Of a DNA stretch of 36,058 nt, positions 1 through 6,433 are shown in pieces (position 1 is the first letter of the stretch; the number at the start of each line of letters is the position of its first letter). Under the pieces are notes generated by a model. That model was given only the letters and a program-made list of their open reading frames with translations. It had not been told where the DNA came from and searched no databases. The stretch is from Gemmiger sp. An120 (lineage in GTDB: Bacteria > Bacillota > Clostridia > Oscillospirales > Ruminococcaceae): positions 1 to 36,058 of the forward strand of contig NZ_NFLN01000023.1 of the NCBI RefSeq assembly GCF_002160955.1. Reading direction: 5' to 3'. The position numbers and the translations under genes are program-made.

Positions 1-121
1 TTTTGCTGTAGTGCGGTTGGCGTTACCCGCTTCTATTTTAGCAAAAGGAGGTTCTTTTTTTCCGTATCAACGCTCGTGCTATATTCGCCCACAAGCATAG
101 CTTGTGGTTCTTATATGAATT
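1..121. other. Intergenic stretch at window edge
   Basis: No convincing gene is visible. The stretch holds an AAAGGAGG-like purine run near position 45 with no start codon at a suitable distance, and a small perfect hairpin at 89-107 (CCACAAGC, loop ATA, GCTTGTGG). The neighbouring gene to the left is outside the window, so a leader or 3' untranslated region of that gene cannot be excluded. Confidence 0.4.
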
Positions 122-156
122 GAGAGCCCCGGAAACCGTTTGTTTCCGGGGCTCTC
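122..156 (-). terminator. Hairpin terminator after tmRNA
   Basis: A perfect 15-bp inverted repeat (122-136 with 142-156, five-base loop) begins three bases beyond the CCA end of the tmRNA. The downstream minus-strand sequence (AATTCATAT) is AT-rich but is not a clean T-run, so termination may be moderate. The stem is symmetrical and could also stop transcription from the other side. Confidence 0.7.
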
Positions 157-158
157 TC

Positions 159-508
159 TGGTGGAGATGAGGGGAATCGAACCCCTGTCCGAAAAGAAGT
201 CGACGAGAGTATCTCCGGGTGCAGTTTGTCTACAACATTCCCGCCGCGCCAGGCCGGCAAACAGGCCGACGCTTTGGTAGCTTCATGAGTTCATGGCCGC
301 CCGCAAAGCTTAGGGCTGCTCACGTTCAGTGTCTAAATGATGCCCTGGCCCCACGCAACACTAACGTGGGCAGGACAGCCGCCTATAATTAGGCAGCGAC
401 AGCTAATTTATTGTTGTTAGCTATTTTTTTGGAGGCATTTATAGTGTGGCCCCCATCCACTACCCGCTGCTCGCGTGTTCCTCTCCCCGTCGAAACCTTT
501 ACATCCCC
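159..508 (-). ncRNA. ssrA: Transfer-messenger RNA (tmRNA)
   Basis: This RNA rescues ribosomes stalled on broken mRNA by acting first as an alanine tRNA and then as a short message for a degradation tag. The 3' end carries the T-arm (GGGGTTCGATTCCCC) followed by an acceptor strand ending in ACCA at 159. The 5' end at 508 starts GGGGAT and pairs with ATCTCC of the 3' side. The characteristic TTTCGACGGGG follows the 5' strand. The tag reading frame runs 421 to 389 on the minus strand: resume codon GCT after the ATA, then Asn-Asn-Asn-Lys-Leu-Ala-Val-Ala-Ala and TAA, giving the peptide ANNNKLAVAA. Its protein partner smpB lies directly upstream. No promoter of its own was found, so it may be processed from a longer smpB transcript. 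Confidence 0.95.
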
Positions 509-510
509 AT

Positions 511-535
511 GAAAAACAGGCACGGGGCCTGTTTT
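511..535 (-). terminator. Small hairpin with T-run between smpB and ssrA
   Basis: AACAGGC (515-521) and GCCTGTT (527-533) form a 7-bp stem followed on the minus strand by five T residues. It overlaps the smpB stop codon and ends three bases before the tmRNA 5' end. It could be an intrinsic terminator for smpB or a processing signal for precursor tmRNA; the absence of a visible ssrA promoter favours partial readthrough or processing. Confidence 0.55.
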
Positions 536-1007
536 ATCGGTTGTTGTGGGACTTGAGCGCCCGGTCAATGTCACGCTGTGCAGCACGGCGGGCATCGGTT
601 TCCCGCTTGTCGTACAGCTTCTTGCCCTTGCAGACGCCCAGTTCCAGTTTGACCCGCCCGCGCTTGAAGTAGAGCGAAAGCGGAATCAGGGTATAGCCCT
701 GCAGTTTAATCTGCTGGCCCAGCTTGCGGATCTCGTTCTTGTGCGCCAGCAATTTACGGGCGCGTAAGGGATCCCGGTTGAAGATATTGCCCTTTTCGTA
801 GGGACTGATGTGCAGCCCCCGGACGATCAGTTCGCCATCCTCCACGTCGACCCAGGAATCCTTCATGTTGACCGTGCCCTGCCGCAGGCTCTTGACCTCT
901 GTGCCTGCCAGCGAAATACCGGTCTCCAGAGTTTCCATCACGAAATACTCATGCCGGGCCTGCCGGTTGACGGCGATGGTCTTGGTGCTTTGTTTTTCTC
1001 CGGCCAT
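534..1007 (-). CDS. smpB: SsrA-binding protein SmpB
   Basis: SmpB binds the tRNA-like part of tmRNA and delivers it to stalled ribosomes. The 157-residue protein has the family's usual length and landmarks: an N-terminal NRQARHEYF segment, the GISLAGTEVKSLR core, NMKDSWVDV, the HISPYEKGN stretch, and a basic C-terminal tail (KKLYDKRETDARRAAQRDIDRALK) that enters the ribosomal mRNA channel in known homologs. The ATG at 1007 was chosen over an upstream in-frame ATG because a strong GGGAGGTGA site lies seven bases before it and because homology begins here. The longer frame would run into recR. It has its own sigma-A promoter (1039-1067) and sits immediately before ssrA, its functional partner. 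Confidence 0.97.
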   Translation of the reverse strand: MAGEKQSTKTIAVNRQARHEYFVMETLETGISLAGTEVKSLRQGTVNMKDSWVDVEDGELIVRGLHISPYEKGNIFNRDPLRARKLLAHKNEIRKLGQQIKLQGYTLIPLSLYFKRGRVKLELGVCKGKKLYDKRETDARRAAQRDIDRALKSHNNR

Positions 1008-1038
1008 GCCGTCACCTCCCCTGCCTGGTTGGTAGTAT

Positions 1039-1067
1039 AGTATATCCCATCCGGGATAAAATGTCAA
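1039..1067 (-). promoter_or_regulatory. Sigma-A promoter of smpB
   Basis: On the minus strand TTGACA (1062-1067) and TATACT (1039-1044) are separated by exactly 17 bases. The spacer contains the inverted repeat TATCCC-GGAT-GGGATA (1043-1058), which abuts the -10 box. The smpB ribosome site and start follow about 30 bases downstream. Confidence 0.75.
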
Positions 1068-1080
1068 ATCCCGCCGCGGT

Positions 1081-1680
1081 TTACAGATCGCCCCGGCCGG
1101 ACAGTGCCCGGTAGAGGGTGGTTTCGTCGGCGTACTCCAGACTGGAGCCCACCGGCAAACCATAGGCCAGACGGGTGGTGCGGATGCCCAGCGGCTTGAT
1201 CAGCTTGGCCAGATAGAGGGCGGTAGCCTCCCCTTCCACAGTGGGATTGGTTGCCATGATGACCTCCTTGACCGTGCCGTCCTGCAGGCGGGCCAGCAGC
1301 TCCTTGACGCAGAGCTGCTCCGCGCCGATACCGTCCATGGGCGAGATCAGGCCGTGCAGCACATGGTACAGGCCGTTGTACTCCCGGGTGCGCTCAAAGG
1401 CGGTTACATCCCGGGGGCTTTCCACCACGCAGATGACCGACGGGTCCCGCTTGGGGCTGGAGCAGATGCGGCATACCTCCTGCTCGGTATAATCCTGGCA
1501 GATGCGGCAGCGATGCAGCTTGGTATGGGCATCCTGGATCGCGCTGGCAAGCTCGGCAGCTTCCTTGGGATCCATGCTCAGCACCTGATAGGCCATACGG
1601 GTAGCGCCTTTGCGGCCAATGCCCGGGAATTTGGAAAACTGTTCCACCAGACGCTCCAGCGGCGCGGCGTTATACCCCAT
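1081..1680 (-). CDS. recR: Recombination mediator protein RecR
   Basis: RecR works with RecF/RecO to load RecA on single-stranded gaps during recombinational repair. The 199-residue protein shows an N-terminal helix-hairpin-helix region (KFPGIGRKGATRMA), a C4 zinc finger (CRIC near residue 57 and CRICSSP near 70), a TOPRIM domain starting at ICVVESPRDV, and the C-terminal TTRLAYGLPVGSSLEYAD signature. Length and motif order match the family. The ATG at 1680 has AAGGAGG ten bases upstream. It follows ybaB by 29 bases, as in the widely conserved dnaX-ybaB-recR arrangement, so it is probably co-transcribed with them. Confidence 0.97.
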   Translation of the reverse strand: MGYNAAPLERLVEQFSKFPGIGRKGATRMAYQVLSMDPKEAAELASAIQDAHTKLHRCRICQDYTEQEVCRICSSPKRDPSVICVVESPRDVTAFERTREYNGLYHVLHGLISPMDGIGAEQLCVKELLARLQDGTVKEVIMATNPTVEGEATALYLAKLIKPLGIRTTRLAYGLPVGSSLEYADETTLYRALSGRGDL

Positions 1681-1709
1681 GGATGGTGTTCCTCCTTACT
1701 GCCCGGCGA

Positions 1710-2048
1710 TTAAAGGCCGGGAATGTTCATGCCGCCGGTGAGCTTGCCCATCTCGGCCTCGGCATCCTCGTCCACCGCGCGCACCGCGTCGTTGACGGCA
1801 GCGGCAACCAGATCTTCCAGCATCTCGATGTCTTCGGGGTCCACAGCGTCCGGCTGGATCTTGATGGCGGTGACCTGATGCTTACCGGTCATGGTGACCT
1901 GCACCATGCCGCCGCTGGCGGTGCCGGTGTACTCTTTCTGCTCCAGCTCCTCCTGCTTGGCCTTCATGTCCTCCTGCATCTTCTGGGCCTGGCGCATCAG
2001 CGCGTTCACGTCGGGTTTGCCGTATCCCTGAGGCAGTCTTGCTTTCAT
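1710..2048 (-). CDS. ybaB: YbaB/EbfC family nucleoid-associated protein
   Basis: A small DNA-binding protein of 112 residues, thought to act as a dimer with tweezer-like coiled arms. The sequence has the typical MRQAQKMQEDMKAKQEEL helix, the central GTASGGMVQVTMTGKHQV sheet, and the C-terminal helical PEDIEMLEDLVAAAVNDA segment, ending in a GMNIPGL tail typical of the family. It lies between dnaX (14 bases upstream) and recR (29 bases downstream), its usual place in bacteria, which supports co-expression. The molecular role in recombination or nucleoid structure is not settled for the family. Confidence 0.95.
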   Translation of the reverse strand: MKARLPQGYGKPDVNALMRQAQKMQEDMKAKQEELEQKEYTGTASGGMVQVTMTGKHQVTAIKIQPDAVDPEDIEMLEDLVAAAVNDAVRAVDEDAEAEMGKLTGGMNIPGL

Positions 2049-2062
2049 GTTTGGTATCTCCT

Positions 2063-3769
2063 TTATGTTTTATCGTGGTAAATCACGGGTACCCCTTGTT
2101 CTTTCAGGGTTTTCAGGGTATCGTCCAGCACCTGCGCACCGGACGGGCCCTCGGTTTTGGGCGGCTCATACGGGCCGATGCCGCAACGAACGCCCACGCA
2201 TTTCTGGATGGTCTGCTTGATGAGCTCCTGGGCTTCCTTGTTGACCCGGATGAAATCCCGGAAGGTATTGCCTGCGTCGATCAGCACCCGGCGGCCGTCA
2301 AAAAACGCGCGGGAGTGTTCCAGATAGGCAAAGAGCATGGACTCCTTGTTCTTTTCCAGCTCCTCCAGCACCTTGCTCCACTGGGGGAACAGCTGCGGTT
2401 CACCGGCGGGAGCCTGGGGTGCGCCACGCTTGGCCACGGGGGCAAACGGCACATCCGCCGCCCAGGTCTGGGCGGGCTGGGAAGGCTGCTCCTGGCTTTG
2501 CGCCGCGGGAGCGGGCTGAACGGCAGGCGCCGCTGCCGGAGCAGGCTGTGCTGTTTGGGCAGGCTGCTGAGCCGGCGGCGTGCTGTGGATAAAGGGCTGC
2601 GTGGAGGCGGACGCCACAAACGGCTGGCTGGCAGGCTGTGCCGCCGGAGCGGCGGCTGTGCGGGCAGGCGCGGGGGCCGGAGCGGCCGCGGTTTCCTCCG
2701 TGAGGGAGAAAAGGGCCAGTTCCAGCTCGATGCGGGGATCGGTGCCCCGGCTCATCTTTTCCAGCGCGGAACCCAGTGACCGGATGGCCTGCACAGCTTT
2801 TGCCAGCGGCACCTGGCTGCATTTTTGCAGATACAGGCTCTCTTCCTCCCCGGACACGCCGGTGAGCAGGGCTTTGCCGCCGGGCATGGCAGCCAGCATC
2901 AGGTTGCGGTAATGGCTGATCAGTTCCTCGCACAGGCGGCGCAGATCCACCGACCGCTGCCGCAGCTGGGCGATCTCCGCCAAGGCGCGGGAGGGGTCTT
3001 TCTCGGTCACCGCGTCGCTGATGGCAAAAAGGTAGCTGCGGTCGGTCACGCCGGCCATGCGGCGCACCAGTTCCTCGTCGATCTGTTTGGACATGCCCGC
3101 GCAGGTATCCAGAATGGAGAGCGCGTCACGCAGGGCGCCATCCGCCAGACGTGCAATGAGCATGGCCGCGGCCTCGTCCAGTTCCAGATTTTCCTGCTGG
3201 GCCACATACCGCACCCGGCCCGCGATATCCTCCGGGCGGATACGGCCGAAGTCATACCGCTGGCAGCGGGACAGGATGGTGGCCGGGACCTTGTGGATCT
3301 CGGTGGTGGCCAGAATGAAGATCACATGGGAGGGCGGCTCCTCCATCGTCTTGAGCAGCGCGTTGAAAGCCGCTGTGGACAGCATGTGCACCTCGTCGAT
3401 GATATACACCTTGTACCGGCACAGGCTGGGGGTATAGGCGGTTTCGTCCCGCAGGTCGCGGATGCTGTCCACGCCGTTGTTGGAGGCGGCGTCGATCTCG
3501 ATCACGTCCAGGATGCTGCCGTCGTCCACGCCCCGGCAGATGGCGCACTCCCCGCAGGGATTGCCCTCATGGGGATTGGTACAGTTGACCGCCTTGGCGA
3601 AGATCCGGGCGCAGGTGGTTTTACCGGTGCCGCGGGTGCCGGTGAACAGATAGGCGTGGCCCACCCGGCCGGTGGCCACCTGGTTTTTGAGCGCAGATAC
3701 GATCGCGCTCTGCCCTACCACGTCTTCAAACACGGCAGGCCGCCATTTGCGGTACAATGCCTGGTACAC
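2063..3769 (-). CDS. dnaX: DNA polymerase III subunit gamma/tau
   Basis: DnaX is the ATPase of the clamp loader that places the sliding clamp on primed DNA. Near the N-terminus are the Walker A loop GTRGTGKTT (about residues 43-51), the four-cysteine zinc module (C-TNPHEGNP-C-GE-C-AI-C), the Walker B IIDEVHML, and the sensor ILATTEIHKVPATILSRCQRYDF. A long Ala/Pro/Gln-rich linker follows, then a C-terminal domain resembling the tau region. The GTG at 3769 was chosen because GGGGGAGGTG lies seven bases upstream and because the YQALYRKWRP motif that opens the family begins there. The longer frame runs back into the SRP RNA gene. No slippery heptamer for a gamma form was recognised. About 568 residues. 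Confidence 0.96.
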   Translation of the reverse strand: MYQALYRKWRPAVFEDVVGQSAIVSALKNQVATGRVGHAYLFTGTRGTGKTTCARIFAKAVNCTNPHEGNPCGECAICRGVDDGSILDVIEIDAASNNGVDSIRDLRDETAYTPSLCRYKVYIIDEVHMLSTAAFNALLKTMEEPPSHVIFILATTEIHKVPATILSRCQRYDFGRIRPEDIAGRVRYVAQQENLELDEAAAMLIARLADGALRDALSILDTCAGMSKQIDEELVRRMAGVTDRSYLFAISDAVTEKDPSRALAEIAQLRQRSVDLRRLCEELISHYRNLMLAAMPGGKALLTGVSGEEESLYLQKCSQVPLAKAVQAIRSLGSALEKMSRGTDPRIELELALFSLTEETAAAPAPAPARTAAAPAAQPASQPFVASASTQPFIHSTPPAQQPAQTAQPAPAAAPAVQPAPAAQSQEQPSQPAQTWAADVPFAPVAKRGAPQAPAGEPQLFPQWSKVLEELEKNKESMLFAYLEHSRAFFDGRRVLIDAGNTFRDFIRVNKEAQELIKQTIQKCVGVRCGIGPYEPPKTEGPSGAQVLDDTLKTLKEQGVPVIYHDKT

Positions 3770-3798
3770 AGGCGCACACCTCCCCCACAAAGCCGTAC

Positions 3799-3830
3799 AA
3801 AAAACGGACAGCGCCCGCGGATGCGGGTGC
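3799..3830 (-). terminator. Possible terminator after SRP RNA
   Basis: An 8-bp hairpin with one G-U pair (3811-3818 with 3823-3830, loop of four) is followed on the minus strand, after a short gap, by six T residues (3799-3804). Its right arm overlaps the 3' end of the SRP RNA terminal helix, so the two structures compete. Partial termination here would let some transcripts continue into dnaX. Confidence 0.4.
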
Positions 3831-3963
3831 GTGGCTCGGCATACGGATGCAGGCGATCTGCGGCGCACAGGGCGGGCCACTTAATGCTGCTCGGTTCCCC
3901 GCCTGACATGGTTCATGGAGCCCCGTCGCACAGGACCCGCATCCGTATGCCGAACAGCGCACC
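3826..3963 (-). ncRNA. ffs: Signal recognition particle RNA, small type
   Basis: This RNA pairs with Ffh to target membrane and secreted proteins co-translationally. The conserved Ffh-binding domain is clear on the minus strand: ATGAACCATGTCAGG, then GGAACCGAGCAGCATTAAG, which are the symmetric and asymmetric loop sequences of helix 8. The ends close in a long helix: CGGCATACGGATGC (3939-3952) pairs perfectly with GCATCCGTATGCCG (3837-3850), and an outer GGTGCG/CGCACC pair adds six base pairs. About 138 nt by these pairings, so no full Alu domain of the Bacillus type is evident. The exact ends are inferred. It lies upstream of dnaX, a frequent Firmicutes arrangement. Confidence 0.9.
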
Positions 3964-3992
3964 TATATACCGGCTCTGTCCGAACACGGTAT

Positions 3993-4021
3993 ATTATATA
4001 ACAAAACTTTGCAAATTGCAA
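3993..4021 (-). promoter_or_regulatory. Sigma-A promoter of the SRP RNA
   Basis: On the minus strand TTGCAA (4016-4021) and a perfect TATAAT (3993-3998) are 17 bases apart, in an AT-rich island. The predicted start lies about 20 bases before the first SRP RNA helix. It probably also supplies dnaX-ybaB-recR through readthrough. Confidence 0.8.
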
Positions 4022-4032
4022 GACCGGCAGAC

Positions 4033-4072
4033 AAAAGGCCGGGCGGGCAGCGCAATGGCTGCCCGCCCGGCC
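4033..4072 (-). terminator. Terminator after pduL
   Basis: A perfect 15-bp GC-rich stem (4037-4051 with 4058-4072) is followed on the minus strand by TTTTGT. It lies 22 bases after the pduL stop codon and separates pduL from the SRP RNA promoter. Confidence 0.85.
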
Positions 4073-4093
4073 GCAGTGCCGTTTGGATCAGAG

Positions 4094-4657
4094 TTAGCGG
4101 ACGATCTCGCCCTCGGTGGCGCCCAGGCAGGCGTTGGACTCGTCGGTATCGATGTGCATGGCAGTGGCAAAGTCGCTGCGCACACGGATGACCACGTCGT
4201 CAAAGATCAGCTTACGGCCTTCCTTGCCGCAGGCAACCTTCACGATCTCCTTGTCGGAAACGCCCAGCTTCTCAGCGTCTTCGGGGGTCACATGGATGTG
4301 ACGCTTGGCCACGATCACGCCCTCGGTCAGCTCCACTTCGCCGCAGGGGCCAACCAGCTTGCAGGCGCCGGAACCGGCAATGTCGCCGGACTCACGGACG
4401 GGAGCTACGATGCCGATGGAACGGGCGTCGGTAGCAGACAGCTCCACCTGGTCCGCGTTGCGGCAGGGCCCCAGGATGGACACGTTGGCCAGCTCCTTCT
4501 TGGGGCCGACAACGGTAACGCGCTCGTTGGACGCGAACTGGCCGGGCTGGCTCAGTTCCTTCTTAACGGTGAGCTGATAACCCGCGCCGAACAGAGTCTC
4601 CAGGGTCTGCTGGGTAACATGTACGTGACGGGCCGAAGTTTCTACCAGAAATTTCAT
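4094..4657 (-). CDS. pduL: PduL-type phosphate acyltransferase
   Basis: PduL enzymes exchange CoA and phosphate on acetyl or propanoyl groups, an alternative to Pta that is unrelated to it in structure. The 187-residue sequence has the metal-binding histidines in HVHVT (residues 11-13) and RHIHVT (120-122), and the C-terminal HIDTDESNA motif (from residue 168). The protein starts directly with the catalytic fold and lacks the N-terminal encapsulation helix of microcompartment forms, and no shell-protein genes are near. A cytosolic role in acetyl-phosphate/acetate metabolism is therefore likely, although propanoate cannot be excluded. It is monocistronic: own promoter at 4717-4744 and own terminator at 4033-4072. 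Confidence 0.93.
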   Translation of the reverse strand: MKFLVETSARHVHVTQQTLETLFGAGYQLTVKKELSQPGQFASNERVTVVGPKKELANVSILGPCRNADQVELSATDARSIGIVAPVRESGDIAGSGACKLVGPCGEVELTEGVIVAKRHIHVTPEDAEKLGVSDKEIVKVACGKEGRKLIFDDVVIRVRSDFATAMHIDTDESNACLGATEGEIVR

Positions 4658-4716
4658 TTTTCTCTTCCTCCTGTGTCGCCGGGCAGACTGGCCGCCCTGG
4701 GCGCATTTACATTTTT

Positions 4717-4744
4717 ATTGTAGCACATTCAAACGAAACTTCAA
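4717..4744 (-). promoter_or_regulatory. Sigma-A promoter of pduL
   Basis: TTGAAG (4739-4744) and TACAAT (4717-4722) on the minus strand are 16 bases apart. The -35 box overlaps the -35 region of the divergent glycosylase promoter by two bases. Confidence 0.65.
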
Positions 4745-4771
4745 GACAAAATGCCGCGGCTGTGGTATAAT
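4743..4771 (+). promoter_or_regulatory. Sigma-A promoter of the uracil-DNA glycosylase gene
   Basis: A perfect TATAAT (4766-4771) lies 17 bases after AAGACA (4743-4748), which matches four of six consensus bases. The gene begins about 28 bases downstream with AAGGAGG before the ATG. Confidence 0.7.
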
Positions 4772-4799
4772 CGCTTCAGAACACAAGGAGGGCAGTTTT

Positions 4800-5369
4800 A
4801 TGGATTTTGAACAACTGCGTCAGGCCTGCACCACCTGCGAAAAGTGCGGCCTGTGTGAAACCCGCCAGCACGTGGTGTTCGGCATGGGCAACCCGGAAGC
4901 CGAGGTCATGTTCATCGGCGAAGGCCCCGGCCAGAACGAGGACGAACAGGGCCTGCCGTTTGTAGGCCGCAGCGGCAAGCTGCTGGACCAGTATCTGGAA
5001 GCGGTGGATCTGTACCGGGACAAGAACATCTTTATTACCAACATCGTAAAATGCCGCCCGCCCCAGAACCGGGATCCGCTGCCCGAGGAATGGGACGCCT
5101 GCCTGCCCTGGCTGCGGGAGCAGTTCCGGATCATCCGGCCCCGCATCATCGTGTGCCTGGGCCGCATCGCCGCCCAGCGGCTGATCCGCCCGGACTTCTC
5201 GGTGACCAAGGAGCATGGGCAGTTCTTTGAGAAGAACGGCACCTGGTTCATGGGCACGCTGCATCCCGCCGCGCTGCTGCGCAATCCCCGGCAGAAGCCC
5301 GACGCTTTTTCGGACTTTGTAGCCCTGCGGGAGAAGATCCAGCAGGTGTGCGACCACACCTACGACTGA
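4800..5369 (+). CDS. Family 4 uracil-DNA glycosylase (Fe-S)
   Basis: Removes uracil produced by cytosine deamination from DNA, starting base excision repair. The 189 residues carry four cysteines placed to bind a [4Fe-4S] cluster (C13, C16, C85, C101), the uracil-pocket motif GEGPGQNED (40-48) followed by [14 protein letters not shown], the [13 protein letters not shown] segment, and the C-terminal HPAALLRNP (from 155). These are typical of family 4 enzymes, including the N-terminal CxxCxLC. The second residue of the GEAPG consensus is changed (GEGPG), a tolerated variant. The start is supported by AAGGAGG nine bases upstream. It is divergent from pduL and its last ten bases overlap a small ORF on the other strand. 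Confidence 0.93.
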   Translation: MDFEQLRQACTTCEKCGLCETRQHVVFGMGNPEAEVMFIGEGPGQNEDEQGLPFVGRSGKLLDQYLEAVDLYRDKNIFITNIVKCRPPQNRDPLPEEWDACLPWLREQFRIIRPRIIVCLGRIAAQRLIRPDFSVTKEHGQFFEKNGTWFMGTLHPAALLRNPRQKPDAFSDFVALREKIQQVCDHTYD

Positions 5370-5446
5370 TCGTTTTCTTCCGCCGCCGAAAGCAGCGCCG
5401 CAAAGACGAACAGCACGGTAATGAGCAATCCGGCCAACGCCTGCAT
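5360..5446 (-). CDS. Small 28-residue putative membrane protein
   Basis: A short open frame encoding a peptide that starts MQALAGLLITVLFVF, continues with a second hydrophobic AALLSAA stretch, and ends in an acidic EENDQS tail. This would form a single transmembrane helix of about 20 residues. The main support is a consensus ribosome site, GGAGGTGA, six bases before the ATG at 5446, in a region otherwise without signals. The last codons overlap the 3' end of the convergent glycosylase gene. No family is recognised and no clear promoter was found, so this is a candidate only. A small regulatory or toxin-like membrane peptide is conceivable but unsupported. Confidence 0.5.
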   Translation of the reverse strand: MQALAGLLITVLFVFAALLSAAEENDQS

Positions 5447-5548
5447 CCGTATCACCTCCGCGCCCATCCTAGCATGAGGCCAGGGGCAGAATGGGGCGGA
5501 ATCCGTTGAAGCGGCACGGTTCGGCACGAGCAGAGAAAAACAGGCAAA

Positions 5549-5585
5549 ACGGGACGCATCCCTAAAGGGTTGCGTCCCGTTTTTG
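5549..5585 (-). terminator. Bidirectional terminator
   Basis: ACGGGACGCA (5549-5558) and TGCGTCCCGT (5571-5580) form a 10-bp stem with a loop that itself pairs CCC/GGG. T-runs follow on the plus strand (TTTTTGTTTTG) and a shorter TTTTGCC on the minus strand. It lies just after the SGNH hydrolase stop and also serves the plus-strand side. Confidence 0.8.
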
Positions 5586-5591
5586 TTTTGC

Positions 5592-6413
5592 TCAGCCCGC
5601 CAGGTATTCCAGCAGCTGGCGTTCCTGCTCCAGGCCCCACCAGTCGCGGTAACCGGCTTTAGTGGGATGGATACCGTCGTTCATATACAGATCCCGTTCC
5701 GCATCGGAGATGGCGTTGAACTCGTCGCTGCTCCACAGGTCCAGAACCCAGATGCCCCATTTTTCCTGCAGTTCCAGCAGGCGGTCCACCATCGCGCCGT
5801 AGGCTTCACTGTCGTAGCGGCTGTCGGTGAAGAACACCACCGGGCAATCCCAGGTCTCTTGCGCGTAGCAGATGATATACTCCATCGCGCCGGTGATAGT
5901 GGAGGTATCAAAGTCCTCCAGATTCTTGCTGCCCGAGATTTCTCCCAGAGGTTTGCGCTTTGTTGCGTCGTTGGTGGACAGCTGGCAGACGAACAAATCG
6001 AACGGCTCAAACTTGTCCAAATTGTACATTCTCTGCACATAACTGCTCTTTCCGTTATCCACAAGCGTAGTTCCGCCGACTGCTTCCTTCGTTAAGGCGC
6101 AATCGAAGCGTGCCGCCAGATACTCGCCCACCGCGTAGCCCTCAGAGGCTGCGCCCTGTGCCACAGAAGAACCCAATACTGCAATTTTTCCACCGGCAAG
6201 CGGGCTGTTTTCCATCGCTGTCAGTTGCGAAAAGTCGTATTCCGGCTTATTGCCCGGATGATTCTTGATCTTGTTCTCCCGGATAAATCCGAACGGGCCG
6301 ATACCGCCCAGGATTCCCAGAACCAAAAGCTGGGCCAGCGTCAGAACCAGCACTACAGCCACTACAATCTTAAGAATCTTTTTTGCCCGGCTGCCATTCT
6401 TTGTCTTTTCCAT
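5592..6413 (-). CDS. Membrane-anchored SGNH/GDSL hydrolase
   Basis: Predicted esterase or deacetylase of the SGNH fold, of 273 residues. A basic N-terminus is followed by a hydrophobic segment (about 12-37) that anchors or exports the protein, so the catalytic domain should be outside the cell. Block I reads LGSSVAQG with the candidate nucleophile Ser83 (Asp of the GDS motif replaced by Ser), block III reads QLSTND (Asn148), and block V reads DGIHPTKAGY (Asp246, His249). The substrate is not readable; carbohydrate esters are common for secreted members. It starts 20 bases after the stop of a broken GH2 glycosidase gene, which suggests a former glycan-degradation operon. AAAGGGG lies upstream of the ATG. 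With the upstream gene cut off behind a terminator, its promoter is unclear. Confidence 0.85.
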   Translation of the reverse strand: MEKTKNGSRAKKILKIVVAVVLVLTLAQLLVLGILGGIGPFGFIRENKIKNHPGNKPEYDFSQLTAMENSPLAGGKIAVLGSSVAQGAASEGYAVGEYLAARFDCALTKEAVGGTTLVDNGKSSYVQRMYNLDKFEPFDLFVCQLSTNDATKRKPLGEISGSKNLEDFDTSTITGAMEYIICYAQETWDCPVVFFTDSRYDSEAYGAMVDRLLELQEKWGIWVLDLWSSDEFNAISDAERDLYMNDGIHPTKAGYRDWWGLEQERQLLEYLAG

Positions 6414-6433
6414 TTTGCTCAGCGCCCCTTTCG

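Noticed and set aside
2520-2690. Repeat array in the dnaX linker
   Set aside because: The repetition is an Ala/Pro/Gln-rich low-complexity linker in the protein, not a CRISPR or DNA repeat.
2500-2700. Programmed frameshift in dnaX to make a short gamma form
   Set aside because: The Ala/Pro-rich linker contains no A-rich slippery heptamer with a following stop and stem that I could recognise.
3770-3880. Upstream extension of dnaX beyond the GTG at 3769
   Set aside because: The extension would translate the SRP RNA gene, and a strong ribosome site and the family's N-terminus support the GTG.
2825-4723. Plus-strand frame across dnaX, the SRP RNA and pduL
   Set aside because: It crosses an RNA gene, two promoters and a terminator and resembles no protein family.
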